Shown here piece after piece: positions 1-6,536 of a DNA stretch of 6,966 nucleotides (position 1 is the stretch's first letter; every line of letters starts with the position of its first letter). Position numbers and translations under genes: made by a program. The notes under the pieces are model-generated. The model was not told the DNA's origin. It was given only the letters and a program-made list of their open reading frames with translations, and did no database searches. This stretch comes from CAZXMB01 sp964641715 (GTDB lineage: Bacteria > Desulfobacterota > BSN033 > UBA1163), in contig CAZXMB010000157.1 of NCBI GenBank assembly GCA_964641715.1, forward strand, positions 1 to 6,966. The letters are read 5' to 3'.

Positions 1-9
1 GAATCCCTT

Positions 10-1035
10 TTATCGGTGGGGTTGGATGAGGATTTTAAGTGATTCCTTTGCTTCCAGGACGAGCTTAAATCCGAGCCCTGTCTCAGCAAGTGGCAGGCGA
101 TGGGTGATCATCTCCCTAATTGGAAGACGATGAGCCCGGATCAACTCAATCGCCTGGAGGATATCGATGGGTGCTCCACCGTAAGTTGGCAATAAAGTGA
201 TTCCGTCATTCCAGAAATCGAAAAATGGAAAAGAGAGATCGATTCCCGGTTGAAGAAGTCCGAAACATAAAACTGTCCCCCCCCGGTCAACAGTTAAAAG
301 TCCCTGCCTGTAAGCCGATAGGCTTCCGGCACAGACAATTACTAAGTCGGCCAACCTTCCCTGATTGATACTACGAATCTTTTCAGGATTGACTTCTTCT
401 GAAAACAGGACTTCATCCGCTCCGAACTGTTTGGCTGATTTTAATCGAAATTCATTCATATCGGATGAAATCACCCTCCCAGTACCCGAGGCCTTTGCGA
501 GCGCAATATGAAGAACTCCGGAAATTCCGCTGCCAATGACAAAGACGCTCTGGCCCGGCCTTAGCCTTGCCAGTCTCTGTCCTCTGAGAACGCAGGCTAA
601 TGGTTCAATGAAAACCCCTTCCTCAAAAGAAATCTCTTCGGGCAGTAAAAATGTGCCCCGGTCCACATTGATCTTCGGGGCACGGATATATTCCGAAAAA
701 CCTCCTGGATCAAAGTTGGTCGTCCGAAGAGTATCACAAACCGTGTAATGACCATTCAAACAGTAATGACAGGTATTACAGGGAACATGATGAGAGACAA
801 AGACACGATCGCCAACTTTATAATTTTTGACTCCCTCCCCCACCTCAACAATCTCTCCCGCAATCTCATGACCAAGGACTCGGGGGGCTTTTTTAATTCG
901 GTACCATTCCATCACATCACTGCCACAGATCCCGCTGGCGACCACCTTAACCAATAATTCACCGGGACCAACGGTTGGAGTAGGATACTCCTCCAATCTT
1001 ATATCTTGGTTATTATAGTACATGGCCACTTTCAT
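10..1035 (-). CDS. Zinc-dependent medium-chain alcohol/polyol dehydrogenase (sorbitol/threonine dehydrogenase-like)
   Basis: The predicted product is a 341-residue cytosolic NAD(P)-dependent dehydrogenase of the MDR superfamily, which oxidises secondary alcohols or polyols to ketones. Catalytic zinc ligands are visible as Cys37 (GICGSD), His56-Glu57 (GHE) and Glu144 (EPLAC). The structural zinc site is the four cysteines 86, 89, 92 and 100. The Rossmann nucleotide loop is GSGISG at 168-173, and Asp192 at the end of the next strand suggests NAD rather than NADP. The length is normal for the family. The start at 1035 (MKVAMYY) matches the usual N-terminus of relatives. A longer in-frame ATG at 1098 is rejected because the extension is translated repeat DNA. 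The gene is last of five on this strand, 110 nt after the LsrF-like gene. The substrate cannot be read from the sequence; sorbitol, threonine, butanediol and other polyol dehydrogenases all share these motifs. Confidence 0.93.
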   Translation of the reverse strand: MKVAMYYNNQDIRLEEYPTPTVGPGELLVKVVASGICGSDVMEWYRIKKAPRVLGHEIAGEIVEVGEGVKNYKVGDRVFVSHHVPCNTCHYCLNGHYTVCDTLRTTNFDPGGFSEYIRAPKINVDRGTFLLPEEISFEEGVFIEPLACVLRGQRLARLRPGQSVFVIGSGISGVLHIALAKASGTGRVISSDMNEFRLKSAKQFGADEVLFSEEVNPEKIRSINQGRLADLVIVCAGSLSAYRQGLLTVDRGGTVLCFGLLQPGIDLSFPFFDFWNDGITLLPTYGGAPIDILQAIELIRAHRLPIREMITHRLPLAETGLGFKLVLEAKESLKILIQPHR

Positions 1036-1050
1036 ATTTATATCTTTCAC

Positions 1051-1055
1051 TCTCC
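1051..1055 (-). promoter_or_regulatory. Distant Shine-Dalgarno-like GGAGA for the MDR dehydrogenase
   Basis: GGAGA is the best ribosome-binding match upstream of the ATG at 1035, but it lies 15 nt away, further than usual. An in-frame GTG at 1050 abuts it directly, which is too close. The ATG at 1035 is kept because it gives the standard family N-terminus, so translation initiation here may be weak. Confidence 0.35.
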
Positions 1056-1060
1056 AAAGG

Positions 1061-1123
1061 TCATTCCCGCAGGACCGGGAATCAAGAGTTATTAACATAG
1101 ATTCCTGCTTTCGCAGGAATGGC
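1061..1123. repeat. Palindromic dispersed repeat, TCATTCCCGC type, two hairpins
   Basis: This repeat fills much of the gap between the LsrF-like gene and the MDR gene. One hairpin pairs ATTCCCG (1063-1069) with CGGGAAT (1076-1082) around a 6-nt loop. A second pairs ATTCCTGC (1101-1108) with GCAGGAAT (1113-1120) around a 4-nt loop. Read on the minus-strand transcript, the second loop is GAAA, a GNRA tetraloop. The form resembles the REP-like repeats beginning TCATTCC that are scattered through many bacterial genomes. No T-run follows either hairpin, so a classical intrinsic terminator is not supported. Confidence 0.7.
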
Positions 1124-1145
1124 AGGAAGTAATTCCAGGGATGAA

Positions 1146-1955
1146 TCAGGAATGAAATGGCAATCCACTTTTTTGCTTCTCTTGTTCAAAGATCTCGTTT
1201 GCTTCTTTTACGGTTGCCTTTTCATGGATGATCGCCCTTAAGGCCTTGATCATGGCCACAGGATACTCATTCTGCCAGACGTTTCTTCCAAGGTTCACCC
1301 CGATTGCCCCCTTCTCCATCCCATCGTGAACAAACTCAAAAACCTCCAGCTCCGTATCAACTTTCGGTCCTCCCGCCATCACCACCGGAACAGGGCATCC
1401 TTTGACCACCCGATCGAAATTCTCACACCAGTAGGTTTTTACAATTCGGGCACCTAATTCAGCAGCAATCCGGGAACTTAAAGAAAGGTAACGGGCATCC
1501 CTCTTCTCCAGCTCCTTGCCCACAGCGGTTACCGCCATCACAGGAATACCATACTTTTCTCCTTCGTCAACGAGCTTTGCAAGGTTGAGAAGGTTCTCTT
1601 TCTCATGCTCACTTCCAACAAAAATCGAGAGGCCCACTGCGGAAACATTGAGCCGTATAGCCTCTTCCATGGAGGTGGTGATCCCTTCATCCGAGAGGTC
1701 CTTTCCAACCATGCTCGTTCCACCTGAAACCCTGAGGATGATAGGTTTGGACTTTTCAGGGTCGATGGATGAACGAAGTACTCCCCTCGTTACAAAGAGG
1801 GCATCGCAATAGGGAAGAAGCGGTCGAATGGTCTCCCCGGGTTTTTCCAATTTCCTGGTTGGTCCCTGAAAATAACCATGGTCAATGGGCAGAAACAGAC
1901 AGCGCCCATCCGATTGAATCAACTGTGCCAGACGATTTTTCATTCCCCATTCCAT
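1146..1955 (-). CDS. lsrF: LsrF-family class I aldolase / 3-hydroxy-5-phosphonooxypentane-2,4-dione thiolase-like enzyme
   Basis: The predicted product is a 269-residue TIM-barrel enzyme of the DeoC/FbaB/LsrF superfamily. It tracks E. coli LsrF closely, with shared blocks such as DHGYFQGPT (25-33), TRGVLRS (56-62) and KGCPVPVVMAGG (185-196). Lys173 (IVKTYW) is the likely counterpart of the active-site lysine of LsrF, and His26 is also conserved. The phosphate-binding loops AGGPK (194-198) and LGRN (222-225) are present. E. coli LsrF transfers an acetyl group from the AI-2-derived phosphosugar to CoA, releasing dihydroxyacetone phosphate. No lsrK, lsrG or lsr transporter is nearby, so another phosphorylated keto-substrate is quite possible. 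Related names in use are class I fructose-bisphosphate aldolase and aminodideoxyheptulosonate synthase. The start at 1955 has GAGAGG 5 nt upstream and aligns with the WGM N-terminus of LsrF; the ATG at 1988 would add 11 unmatched residues. Confidence 0.88.
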   Translation of the reverse strand: MEWGMKNRLAQLIQSDGRCLFLPIDHGYFQGPTRKLEKPGETIRPLLPYCDALFVTRGVLRSSIDPEKSKPIILRVSGGTSMVGKDLSDEGITTSMEEAIRLNVSAVGLSIFVGSEHEKENLLNLAKLVDEGEKYGIPVMAVTAVGKELEKRDARYLSLSSRIAAELGARIVKTYWCENFDRVVKGCPVPVVMAGGPKVDTELEVFEFVHDGMEKGAIGVNLGRNVWQNEYPVAMIKALRAIIHEKATVKEANEIFEQEKQKSGLPFHS

Positions 1956-1960
1956 CTTTC

Positions 1961-1966
1961 CCTCTC
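1961..1966 (-). promoter_or_regulatory. Ribosome binding site fixing the LsrF-like gene start
   Basis: GAGAGG lies 5 nt upstream of the ATG at 1955. It supports this start over the in-frame ATGs at 1988 and 1943, neither of which has comparable spacing to a purine-rich site. Confidence 0.6.
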
Positions 1967-1990
1967 TTTTCAAATGCGGATTTCTCAAAT

Positions 1991-2056
1991 GTCATTGCGA
2001 ATGAAATGAAGCAATCCCATCAGATTGCTTCGTCGCCATCGCTCCTCGCAATGACA
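1991..2056. repeat. Palindromic dispersed repeat, GTCATTGCGA type
   Basis: Terminal arms GTCATTGCGA (1991-2000) and TCGCAATGAC (2046-2055) are perfect inverted repeats. An inner perfect stem pairs GAAGCAATC (2008-2016) with GATTGCTTC (2023-2031) around a 6-nt loop. The unit lies 14 nt beyond the leuB stop and 35 nt before the next start. It can form one long hairpin in the transcript. There is no U-tract on the minus strand, so it is annotated as a REP-like dispersed repeat rather than a terminator. Its right-hand 17 nt recur exactly at 6674-6690. Confidence 0.85.
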
Positions 2057-2070
2057 ACGTTCAACTTTCG

Positions 2071-3129
2071 TTATCTTTCCATAATATACTTCACCACCAG
2101 GTCCCCGACTTGCGAGGTAGTGTAGCCCATCCTCCCGGCACTCAGGTTCTTGACATCCTTTCCAACCACATTCATGATCGCCTTCTCTATCTCTCGTGCT
2201 GCTTTTGCCTCCCCTAAGTGTTCAAGCATCATCTGACAGGCTGAAATTGCCGCGAGGGGACTGACAACTCCTTGCCCGGTGTATTTCGGAGCTGAACCCC
2301 CGATGGGCTCAAACATGGAAACACCCCGGGGATTGATATTTCCTCCGGCGGCAATCCCCATTCCTCCCTGGATCATCGCTCCAAGGTCGGTGATGATGTC
2401 CCCGAACATGTTGTCTGTCACAATCACATCGAACTGCTCAGGTTTTTTCACCATCCACATACAGATGGCGTCGATATGGGCATAATCGCTCTCAATATCT
2501 CCGAACTCCTTCGCCACCTCCCGGAATACTCTTTCCCAGAGATCAAAGGCATAGGTGAGCACATTGGTTTTGCCGCAGAGGGTCACCTTCTTCTTATGGT
2601 TTCTTTTTCGGCAGTATTCAAAGGCAAAACGGATACATCGTTCCACACCTTTTCGGGTATGAATCGCCTCCTGAATGGCAACCTCATCCAGTGTTCCCTG
2701 TTTGAGAAAACCCCCTGCACCGAGATAGGCCCCCTCTGTATTCTCCCTTACCACTACAAGATTGATATCCTCAGGTCGCTTATCCTTTAAAGGTGTATCG
2801 ACTCCCGGATAAAGGATCACGGGCCGGAGATTAATATACTGGTCAAGTTGAAACCGGATCTTCAACAGAATTCCTTTCTCCAGTATCCCAGGTTTGACTT
2901 CTGGATGGCCGATTGCCCCGAGATAGATGGCATCCATCCCTCTTAACTCTTCCAAGACAGAATCCGAAAGAGTCTCTCCGGTTTTCAGATAACGCTCTCC
3001 CCCGAGGTCATAGTTCTTCAGTTGATACTTGAAATTGACCTTTTCGGAAACCGCTTTCAGAACCTTCAAACCCTCAGCTATCACTTCAGGCCCGGTTCCA
3101 TCTCCAGGAATCACTGCGATCTTATACAT
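2071..3129 (-). CDS. leuB: 3-isopropylmalate dehydrogenase-type beta-decarboxylating dehydrogenase
   Basis: The predicted 352-residue cytosolic enzyme belongs to the isocitrate/isopropylmalate dehydrogenase family: NAD-linked oxidation and decarboxylation of a 2-hydroxy acid, dependent on Mg or Mn. PGDG at 8-11 opens the protein. Substrate-carboxylate arginines are visible at 92, 102 (NLRP) and 128 (VVRENTEG), with catalytic Lys187 (GKTNVL). Metal-binding aspartates are Asp220, Asp244 and Asp248 within DNMFGDIITD. The nucleotide loop is EPIGGSAP (274-281). GGSAP is common in LeuB proteins, whereas RENTEG is also seen in tartrate and isocitrate dehydrogenases, so substrate choice is not settled. 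If it is LeuB, it makes the leucine precursor 2-oxoisocaproate. No leuA, leuC or leuD is present in the window. AAGGAG (3140-3145) lies 10 nt before the ATG. The gene sits between purD and the LsrF-like gene. Confidence 0.87.
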   Translation of the reverse strand: MYKIAVIPGDGTGPEVIAEGLKVLKAVSEKVNFKYQLKNYDLGGERYLKTGETLSDSVLEELRGMDAIYLGAIGHPEVKPGILEKGILLKIRFQLDQYINLRPVILYPGVDTPLKDKRPEDINLVVVRENTEGAYLGAGGFLKQGTLDEVAIQEAIHTRKGVERCIRFAFEYCRKRNHKKKVTLCGKTNVLTYAFDLWERVFREVAKEFGDIESDYAHIDAICMWMVKKPEQFDVIVTDNMFGDIITDLGAMIQGGMGIAAGGNINPRGVSMFEPIGGSAPKYTGQGVVSPLAAISACQMMLEHLGEAKAAREIEKAIMNVVGKDVKNLSAGRMGYTTSQVGDLVVKYIMER

Positions 3130-3173
3130 GTTTGAATATCTCCTTACAAAAGACTGTCATAAACTTCTTTTGC

Positions 3174-3267
3174 TGTCATGCCGGACTTGATCCGGCATCC
3201 AGAAGGTCTTTGAAAACCTGGATTCCGGCTGGAGTTCGCCCCGATGAAAATCAGTACAGGAATGACA
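3174..3267. repeat. Palindromic dispersed repeat, TGTCATGCCGGA type
   Basis: The gap between purD and leuB carries a third repeat type. GCCGGA (3180-3185) pairs with TCCGGC (3191-3196) across a 5-nt loop. ATCCAG (3197-3202) pairs with CTGGAT (3218-3223). The outer ends TGTCAT (3174-3179) and ATGACA (3262-3267) are inverted. The first part closely resembles the 'rejected-from-coding' dispersed repeats reading TCATxCCGGACTTGATCCGG that I recognise from many proteobacterial genomes. The right half is less regular and looks decayed. Confidence 0.75.
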
Positions 3268-3275
3268 ACAAAGGA

Positions 3276-4550
3276 TTAGAGCCAGCACAGAGCCTTCTTG
3301 CCGATATCTGTCCGGTAATGAACTCCTTCCCAGGAGATCTTTTTTACGGCCTGGTAAGTCCTCTCAATGGCCTTTGGAATATTTTCTCCCAGACCGGTCA
3401 CACCTAAAACCCTTCCTCCATTGGTCACGATTCTGTCATCCGCCCATGCTGTCCCTGCATGAAAAACGAAGGCATCCTCCATTTGAGAAACCTCTTTAAG
3501 GCCCTCTATCCTCTTTCCTTTCTCATAATCTCCAGGGTACCCTTTTGATGCCATGACCACGCAGACCGATGCCCGATGATCCCATTCGATTTTACAGCGT
3601 GATAAATTCCCATGAATGCATGCCTCAAGGATGGGGATAAGATCTCCTTTCATCCGCATCAAAACGGGCTGTGTTTCCGGATCTCCAAAACGGGCATTGA
3701 ATTCCAGAACCTTCGGATGGCCGTTGTGAATCATCAATCCCGCATAGAGTACTCCCCTGTAAGGCCTTCCCTCCTCCGCCATCCCCTGAATGAGGGGCCT
3801 TAAAATTTTCTCTACGATCCTCTCATTGACCTCTTCGGTAACCACGGGAGCCGGAGAATAAGCTCCCATGCCACCCGTATTGGGCCCCTCATCTCCATCA
3901 AATATGGCCTTGTGGTCCTGAGAGGATGCAAGGGGAAGGATCGCTTTTCCATCGGTAAAGGCAATATAGGAAGCCTCTTCTCCTGTCAGATATTCTTCAA
4001 CCACCACCCGATTGCCCGCCTCTCCAAATGCCTTTTCCACCATGATTCGATCGATTGAGCGAATTGCCTCCTCCACGGTCTGACAGACGATTACCCCCTT
4101 GCCCGCGGCCAGGCCATCGGCTTTTACGACGATGGGAGCTCCCTGTTGACGAACATAATTCACGGCTTGATTCCGATCGGTGAAAATTTCATAAGAAGCG
4201 GTCGGGATACGATACTTTCTCATCATCTCCTTGGCAAAGGCCTTACTGCCCTCCAGCTCAGCAGCCTTCTGGTTGGCTCCGAAAATGGAGAGCCCCCTGG
4301 GTTCGAAAAGGTCCACCATTCCCCGTGTCAGTGGGTCTTCAGGCCCAACCACGGTGAGATCGATCTTTTCCCTTAAGGCAAATTCGAGGAGGCTATGGAG
4401 GTCATTTGCTTTAATCGGAACGAGGGTTGCTTGCTCGGAGATGCCTGCATTCCCTGGAGCGCAGTAGATCTTCGAAACCCTTGGGCTCTGGGCGATCTTC
4501 CAGACCAGGGCGTGCTCCCTGCCACCTCCACCCACCACCAGCACCTTCAT
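3276..4550 (-). CDS. purD: Phosphoribosylamine-glycine ligase (GAR synthetase)
   Basis: This 424-residue ATP-grasp enzyme catalyses the second step of de novo purine synthesis, joining glycine to 5-phosphoribosylamine with ATP cleavage to give GAR. The N-terminal domain begins with the glycine-rich loop VVGGGGREHAL (5-15) and includes GPEDPL (69-74). The ATP-grasp region has VKADGLAAGKGV (142-153), the DHKAIFDGDEGPNTGGMGAYSP stretch at 212-233, and GVLYAGLM (266-273). The signature FNARFGDPETQ at 284-294 carries metal and substrate ligands. Length and motif order are normal for a stand-alone bacterial PurD, with no PurM or PurN fusion. GGAG lies 7 nt before the ATG at 4550. It follows purH by 197 nt on the same strand, a common purine-gene pairing, although the gap is unusually long because a repeat fills it. 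Confidence 0.98.
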   Translation of the reverse strand: MKVLVVGGGGREHALVWKIAQSPRVSKIYCAPGNAGISEQATLVPIKANDLHSLLEFALREKIDLTVVGPEDPLTRGMVDLFEPRGLSIFGANQKAAELEGSKAFAKEMMRKYRIPTASYEIFTDRNQAVNYVRQQGAPIVVKADGLAAGKGVIVCQTVEEAIRSIDRIMVEKAFGEAGNRVVVEEYLTGEEASYIAFTDGKAILPLASSQDHKAIFDGDEGPNTGGMGAYSPAPVVTEEVNERIVEKILRPLIQGMAEEGRPYRGVLYAGLMIHNGHPKVLEFNARFGDPETQPVLMRMKGDLIPILEACIHGNLSRCKIEWDHRASVCVVMASKGYPGDYEKGKRIEGLKEVSQMEDAFVFHAGTAWADDRIVTNGGRVLGVTGLGENIPKAIERTYQAVKKISWEGVHYRTDIGKKALCWL

Positions 4551-4591
4551 ATTTTATCTCCGCCTCAAACTTATGTCTCGCTTTCAGTAGC

Positions 4592-4738
4592 TTCGGATTT
4601 GAGATCAAAACTCGAAATCCAAAGCACGAAATTCGAAACAATTTCAAATGACCAAAATTCAAAACCCAATCGATCTCGTTTTGAAAATTTGAATTTCGTA
4701 TTTGTTTTGGATTTCGGATTTCGAGTTTCGGATTTCTT
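4592..4738. repeat. AT-rich TTCGGATTTCG-type repeat forming a nested palindrome
   Basis: The purH-purD gap is built from variants of TTCGAATTTCGGATTTCG. It forms a nested inverted repeat. AAACTCGAAATCC (4608-4620) is the exact inverse of 4716-4728, ACGAAATTC (4626-4634) of 4691-4699, and TTCAAAAC (4658-4665) of 4678-4685, closing on a 12-nt loop. Similar sequence recurs at 6325-6354 and 6717-6757. Apparent reading frames through it, rich in Phe, Arg, Ile and Ser, are repeat translations and not genes. I see no convincing promoter or terminator in this gap. Confidence 0.75.
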
Positions 4739-4747
4739 CCGCCACTT

Positions 4748-6310
4748 TTAGTGTCTAAAGTGTCTCATCCCGGTAAAGACCATGGCAATGTGATATTCAT
4801 TGGCCGCCGCAATCACCTCATCATCTCTGATTGAGCCGCCGGGTTGAATGATAGCAGTGGCACCTGCTTCTGTGCCGGCATCGACGCCATCTCTGAAGGG
4901 AAACATCGCATCAGAGGCTAATACCGTTCCTTTTGTGGAGGATTGGGCTTTCATCACGGCCAGCCGGGTAGAATCGACACGACTCATCTGTCCTGCCCCA
5001 ATCCCGATCGTCCTGTCCTCTCTGACCAATACAATGGCATTTGATTTGATATGTTTGGCTACCTTCCAGCCAAAGGCCATGGCCCTCTTCTCCTCCTCCG
5101 TGGGTTTCCTTTTGGTCACCACCTTCCATTGATCCATCGGAACTTTCCCAAGATCCCGATCCTGAACCAGAAGACCCCCTACAACCTTCCTGAGGTCAAA
5201 TCCCCTCTGGATCACAAAAGAGGTCAAAGGAGGAGTCTGAAGGATCCGGAGATCCTTTTTGGCCTTTAGAATCTCCAGTGCCTCAGGGGAATACCCCGGA
5301 GCGATGATCGCCTCAAGAAAAATCTCCGCCATCTCTTTCGCCGTCTCCCTGTCCACCACGCGATTGAACCCCACCACTCCCCCAAAGGCTGAAACCGGAT
5401 CGCACTCCCTTGCCTTCCGGTAGGCATCCACTAAGTTCTTTGCGGAGATCGCCACTCCGCAGGGGTTATTATGTTTGATGATGACCGTGGCTATTTCCTC
5501 AAACTCCTTGACCGTCTCATAGGCAGAATCCAGGTCAAGAATGTTATTGAATGACAATTCCTTTCCCTGAAGTTGAATGGCATTTGAAACGGAGGGCTCG
5601 GTGAGCAGAGGTTCTCGATAAAAGGCCGCCCTCTGGTGAGGGTTTTCCCCATAACGTAACTCCTGAGCCTTCTTTACCTGAAACGAGAAGGTCTCCGGAA
5701 ATTCATAAATCTTTTTCCCCTTTTCGATCTGGCCGAGGTAATTGGAGATCGCCCCATCATAGCGTGCCGTATGCTGGAAAACCTTCTTGGCCAGCCGGAA
5801 GTTTGTCTCTAAGGAAATCTCCCCTTTCTCCTTCAATTCGGAGAGGACCACATCATAATCACCGGGATCCACCACCACGGTGACATCGGGGTAGTTCTTG
5901 GCGGCTGAGCGGATCATGGTGGGTCCACCGATATCAATATTTTCAATGGCCTCCTCAAGGGAACAGCCCTCTTTGGCCACGGTCGCTTCAAAAGGATAGA
6001 GATTGACAGCAACCAGGTCAATGGGAAGGATCCCATGCTCATTCATCTTTCTGACATGTTCAGGTTTGGACCGCTGTCCTAAGAGCCCTCCATGGACTTT
6101 CGGATGGAGGGTCTTCACCCGGCCATCCAGCATCTCCGGAAACCCGGTATATTCAGAGATATCCATCACCCGAATCCCATTCTCTCTTAAGGTCTTTGCT
6201 GTTCCACCTGTGGAGAGAATCTCCACCCCCATCTGGGACAAACCTTTTGCAAATGAAACCACTCCGCTCTTATCCGAAACGCTGACAATCGCCCTTTTGA
6301 TTTTCCCCAT
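4748..6310 (-). CDS. purH: Bifunctional AICAR formyltransferase / IMP cyclohydrolase
   Basis: This 520-residue enzyme carries out the last two steps of IMP synthesis: formylation of AICAR using 10-formyltetrahydrofolate, then ring closure to IMP. The N-terminal cyclohydrolase (MGS-like) domain spans roughly 1-195, with STGGTAKTL (33-41), the DGRVKTLHPKVHGGLL stretch (62-77), NLYPFE (103-108) and DIGGPTMIRSAAKN (126-139). The transformylase domain shows RYGENPHQRA (219-228) and the catalytic Lys279-His280 in IIKHNNPCG (277-285). SAFGG (307-311), GIGAGQMSRVDS (436-447) and SDAMFPFRDGVD (466-477) follow, and the typical C-terminal TGMRHFRH ends the protein. Length is close to E. coli PurH (529 residues). 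The start at 6310 has GGAGG (6318-6322) 7 nt upstream. It is the first gene after a 447-nt non-coding gap, so it probably heads the transcription unit. Confidence 0.99.
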   Translation of the reverse strand: MGKIKRAIVSVSDKSGVVSFAKGLSQMGVEILSTGGTAKTLRENGIRVMDISEYTGFPEMLDGRVKTLHPKVHGGLLGQRSKPEHVRKMNEHGILPIDLVAVNLYPFEATVAKEGCSLEEAIENIDIGGPTMIRSAAKNYPDVTVVVDPGDYDVVLSELKEKGEISLETNFRLAKKVFQHTARYDGAISNYLGQIEKGKKIYEFPETFSFQVKKAQELRYGENPHQRAAFYREPLLTEPSVSNAIQLQGKELSFNNILDLDSAYETVKEFEEIATVIIKHNNPCGVAISAKNLVDAYRKARECDPVSAFGGVVGFNRVVDRETAKEMAEIFLEAIIAPGYSPEALEILKAKKDLRILQTPPLTSFVIQRGFDLRKVVGGLLVQDRDLGKVPMDQWKVVTKRKPTEEEKRAMAFGWKVAKHIKSNAIVLVREDRTIGIGAGQMSRVDSTRLAVMKAQSSTKGTVLASDAMFPFRDGVDAGTEAGATAIIQPGGSIRDDEVIAAANEYHIAMVFTGMRHFRH

Positions 6311-6324
6311 ATCTCAACCTCCAA

Positions 6325-6354
6325 TTTCGAAATTCGAATATCGAAATTCGAAAT
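6325..6354. repeat. Short TTCGAAAT direct repeats in the purH leader
   Basis: TCGAAATTCGAA occurs twice in direct orientation, at 6327-6338 and 6341-6352, 14 nt apart. It is itself nearly palindromic because of the TTCGAA cores. It lies immediately upstream of the purH Shine-Dalgarno sequence and belongs to the same AT-rich repeat class as 4592-4738 and 6717-6757. Confidence 0.6.
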
Positions 6355-6356
6355 AA

Positions 6357-6385
6357 ACTCTAGCCAAAAATATTTGAAATTTCAA
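6357..6385 (-). promoter_or_regulatory. Candidate sigma70-type promoter for purH
   Basis: On the minus strand TTGAAA (6385-6380) matches five of six bases of the -35 consensus. After exactly 17 nt it is followed by TAGAGT (6362-6357), four of six of the -10 consensus. Transcription would begin near 6350 and give a leader of about 40 nt ending at the GGAGG before purH. The region is AT-rich, so chance matches are expected. No PurR-like operator or riboswitch fold was recognised. Confidence 0.35.
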
Positions 6386-6391
6386 TTAGTT

Positions 6392-6424
6392 AACCCCTCC
6401 ACTCTTTCATGGGGAGGGAAGGTT
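6392..6424. repeat. CCCCTCC / GGGGAGGG hairpin-like repeat
   Basis: CCCTCC (6395-6400) can pair with GGAGGG (6413-6418) around a 12-nt loop, with outer AACC (6392-6395) and GGTT (6421-6424) partly able to extend it. It resembles another common class of C/G-rich intergenic repeats in bacteria. It is not followed by a T-run on the minus strand, so I do not call it a terminator. Confidence 0.35.
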
Positions 6425-6530
6425 TCTTCATGATTCTTTTGATAATGTTAGAGATAAATTCTCAGATTTCAATATGTAAGAATCTAATACCGAATGAGAA
6501 ACCGCTAAAAACAAGTTTTGAACATTCGAA
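6425..6530. other. Unassigned AT-rich intergenic stretch
   Basis: This is the part of the purH-LUD gap outside the repeats. I see no gene, RNA or clear regulatory site in it. A reading frame entering from the adjacent repeat on the minus strand runs through it to about 6428, but has no ribosome-binding site and no recognisable protein character. Confidence 0.5.
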
Positions 6531-6536
6531 TTTAGT

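Noticed and set aside
1036..1098. N-terminal extension of the MDR dehydrogenase from the ATG at 1098.
   Set aside because: The extra 21 residues are encoded by the palindromic repeat at 1061-1123, and relatives begin at the MKVAMYY position.
1991..2056. Intrinsic terminator after leuB.
   Set aside because: The hairpin is strong but no U-run follows on the transcribed strand, and its ends match a dispersed repeat found again at 6562-6690.
4551..4747. CRISPR array or tandem regulatory repeats in the AT-rich purH-purD gap.
   Set aside because: The units are irregular in length and spacing, are inverted rather than direct, and there are no unique spacers of constant size.
4395..4751. Overlapping plus- and minus-strand frames around the purH-purD gap with Phe/Arg/Ser-rich sequence.
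   Set aside because: They are antisense to purD or are translations of the TTCGGATTTCG repeat; purH and purD start and stop normally around them.
6003..6356. A plus-strand 117-codon frame antisense to the purH start.
   Set aside because: It is complementary to conserved PurH codons and has no independent evidence of coding.
6311..6420. Purine riboswitch or other structured leader upstream of purH.
   Set aside because: The leader is short and repetitive, and I could not recognise a conserved aptamer core.
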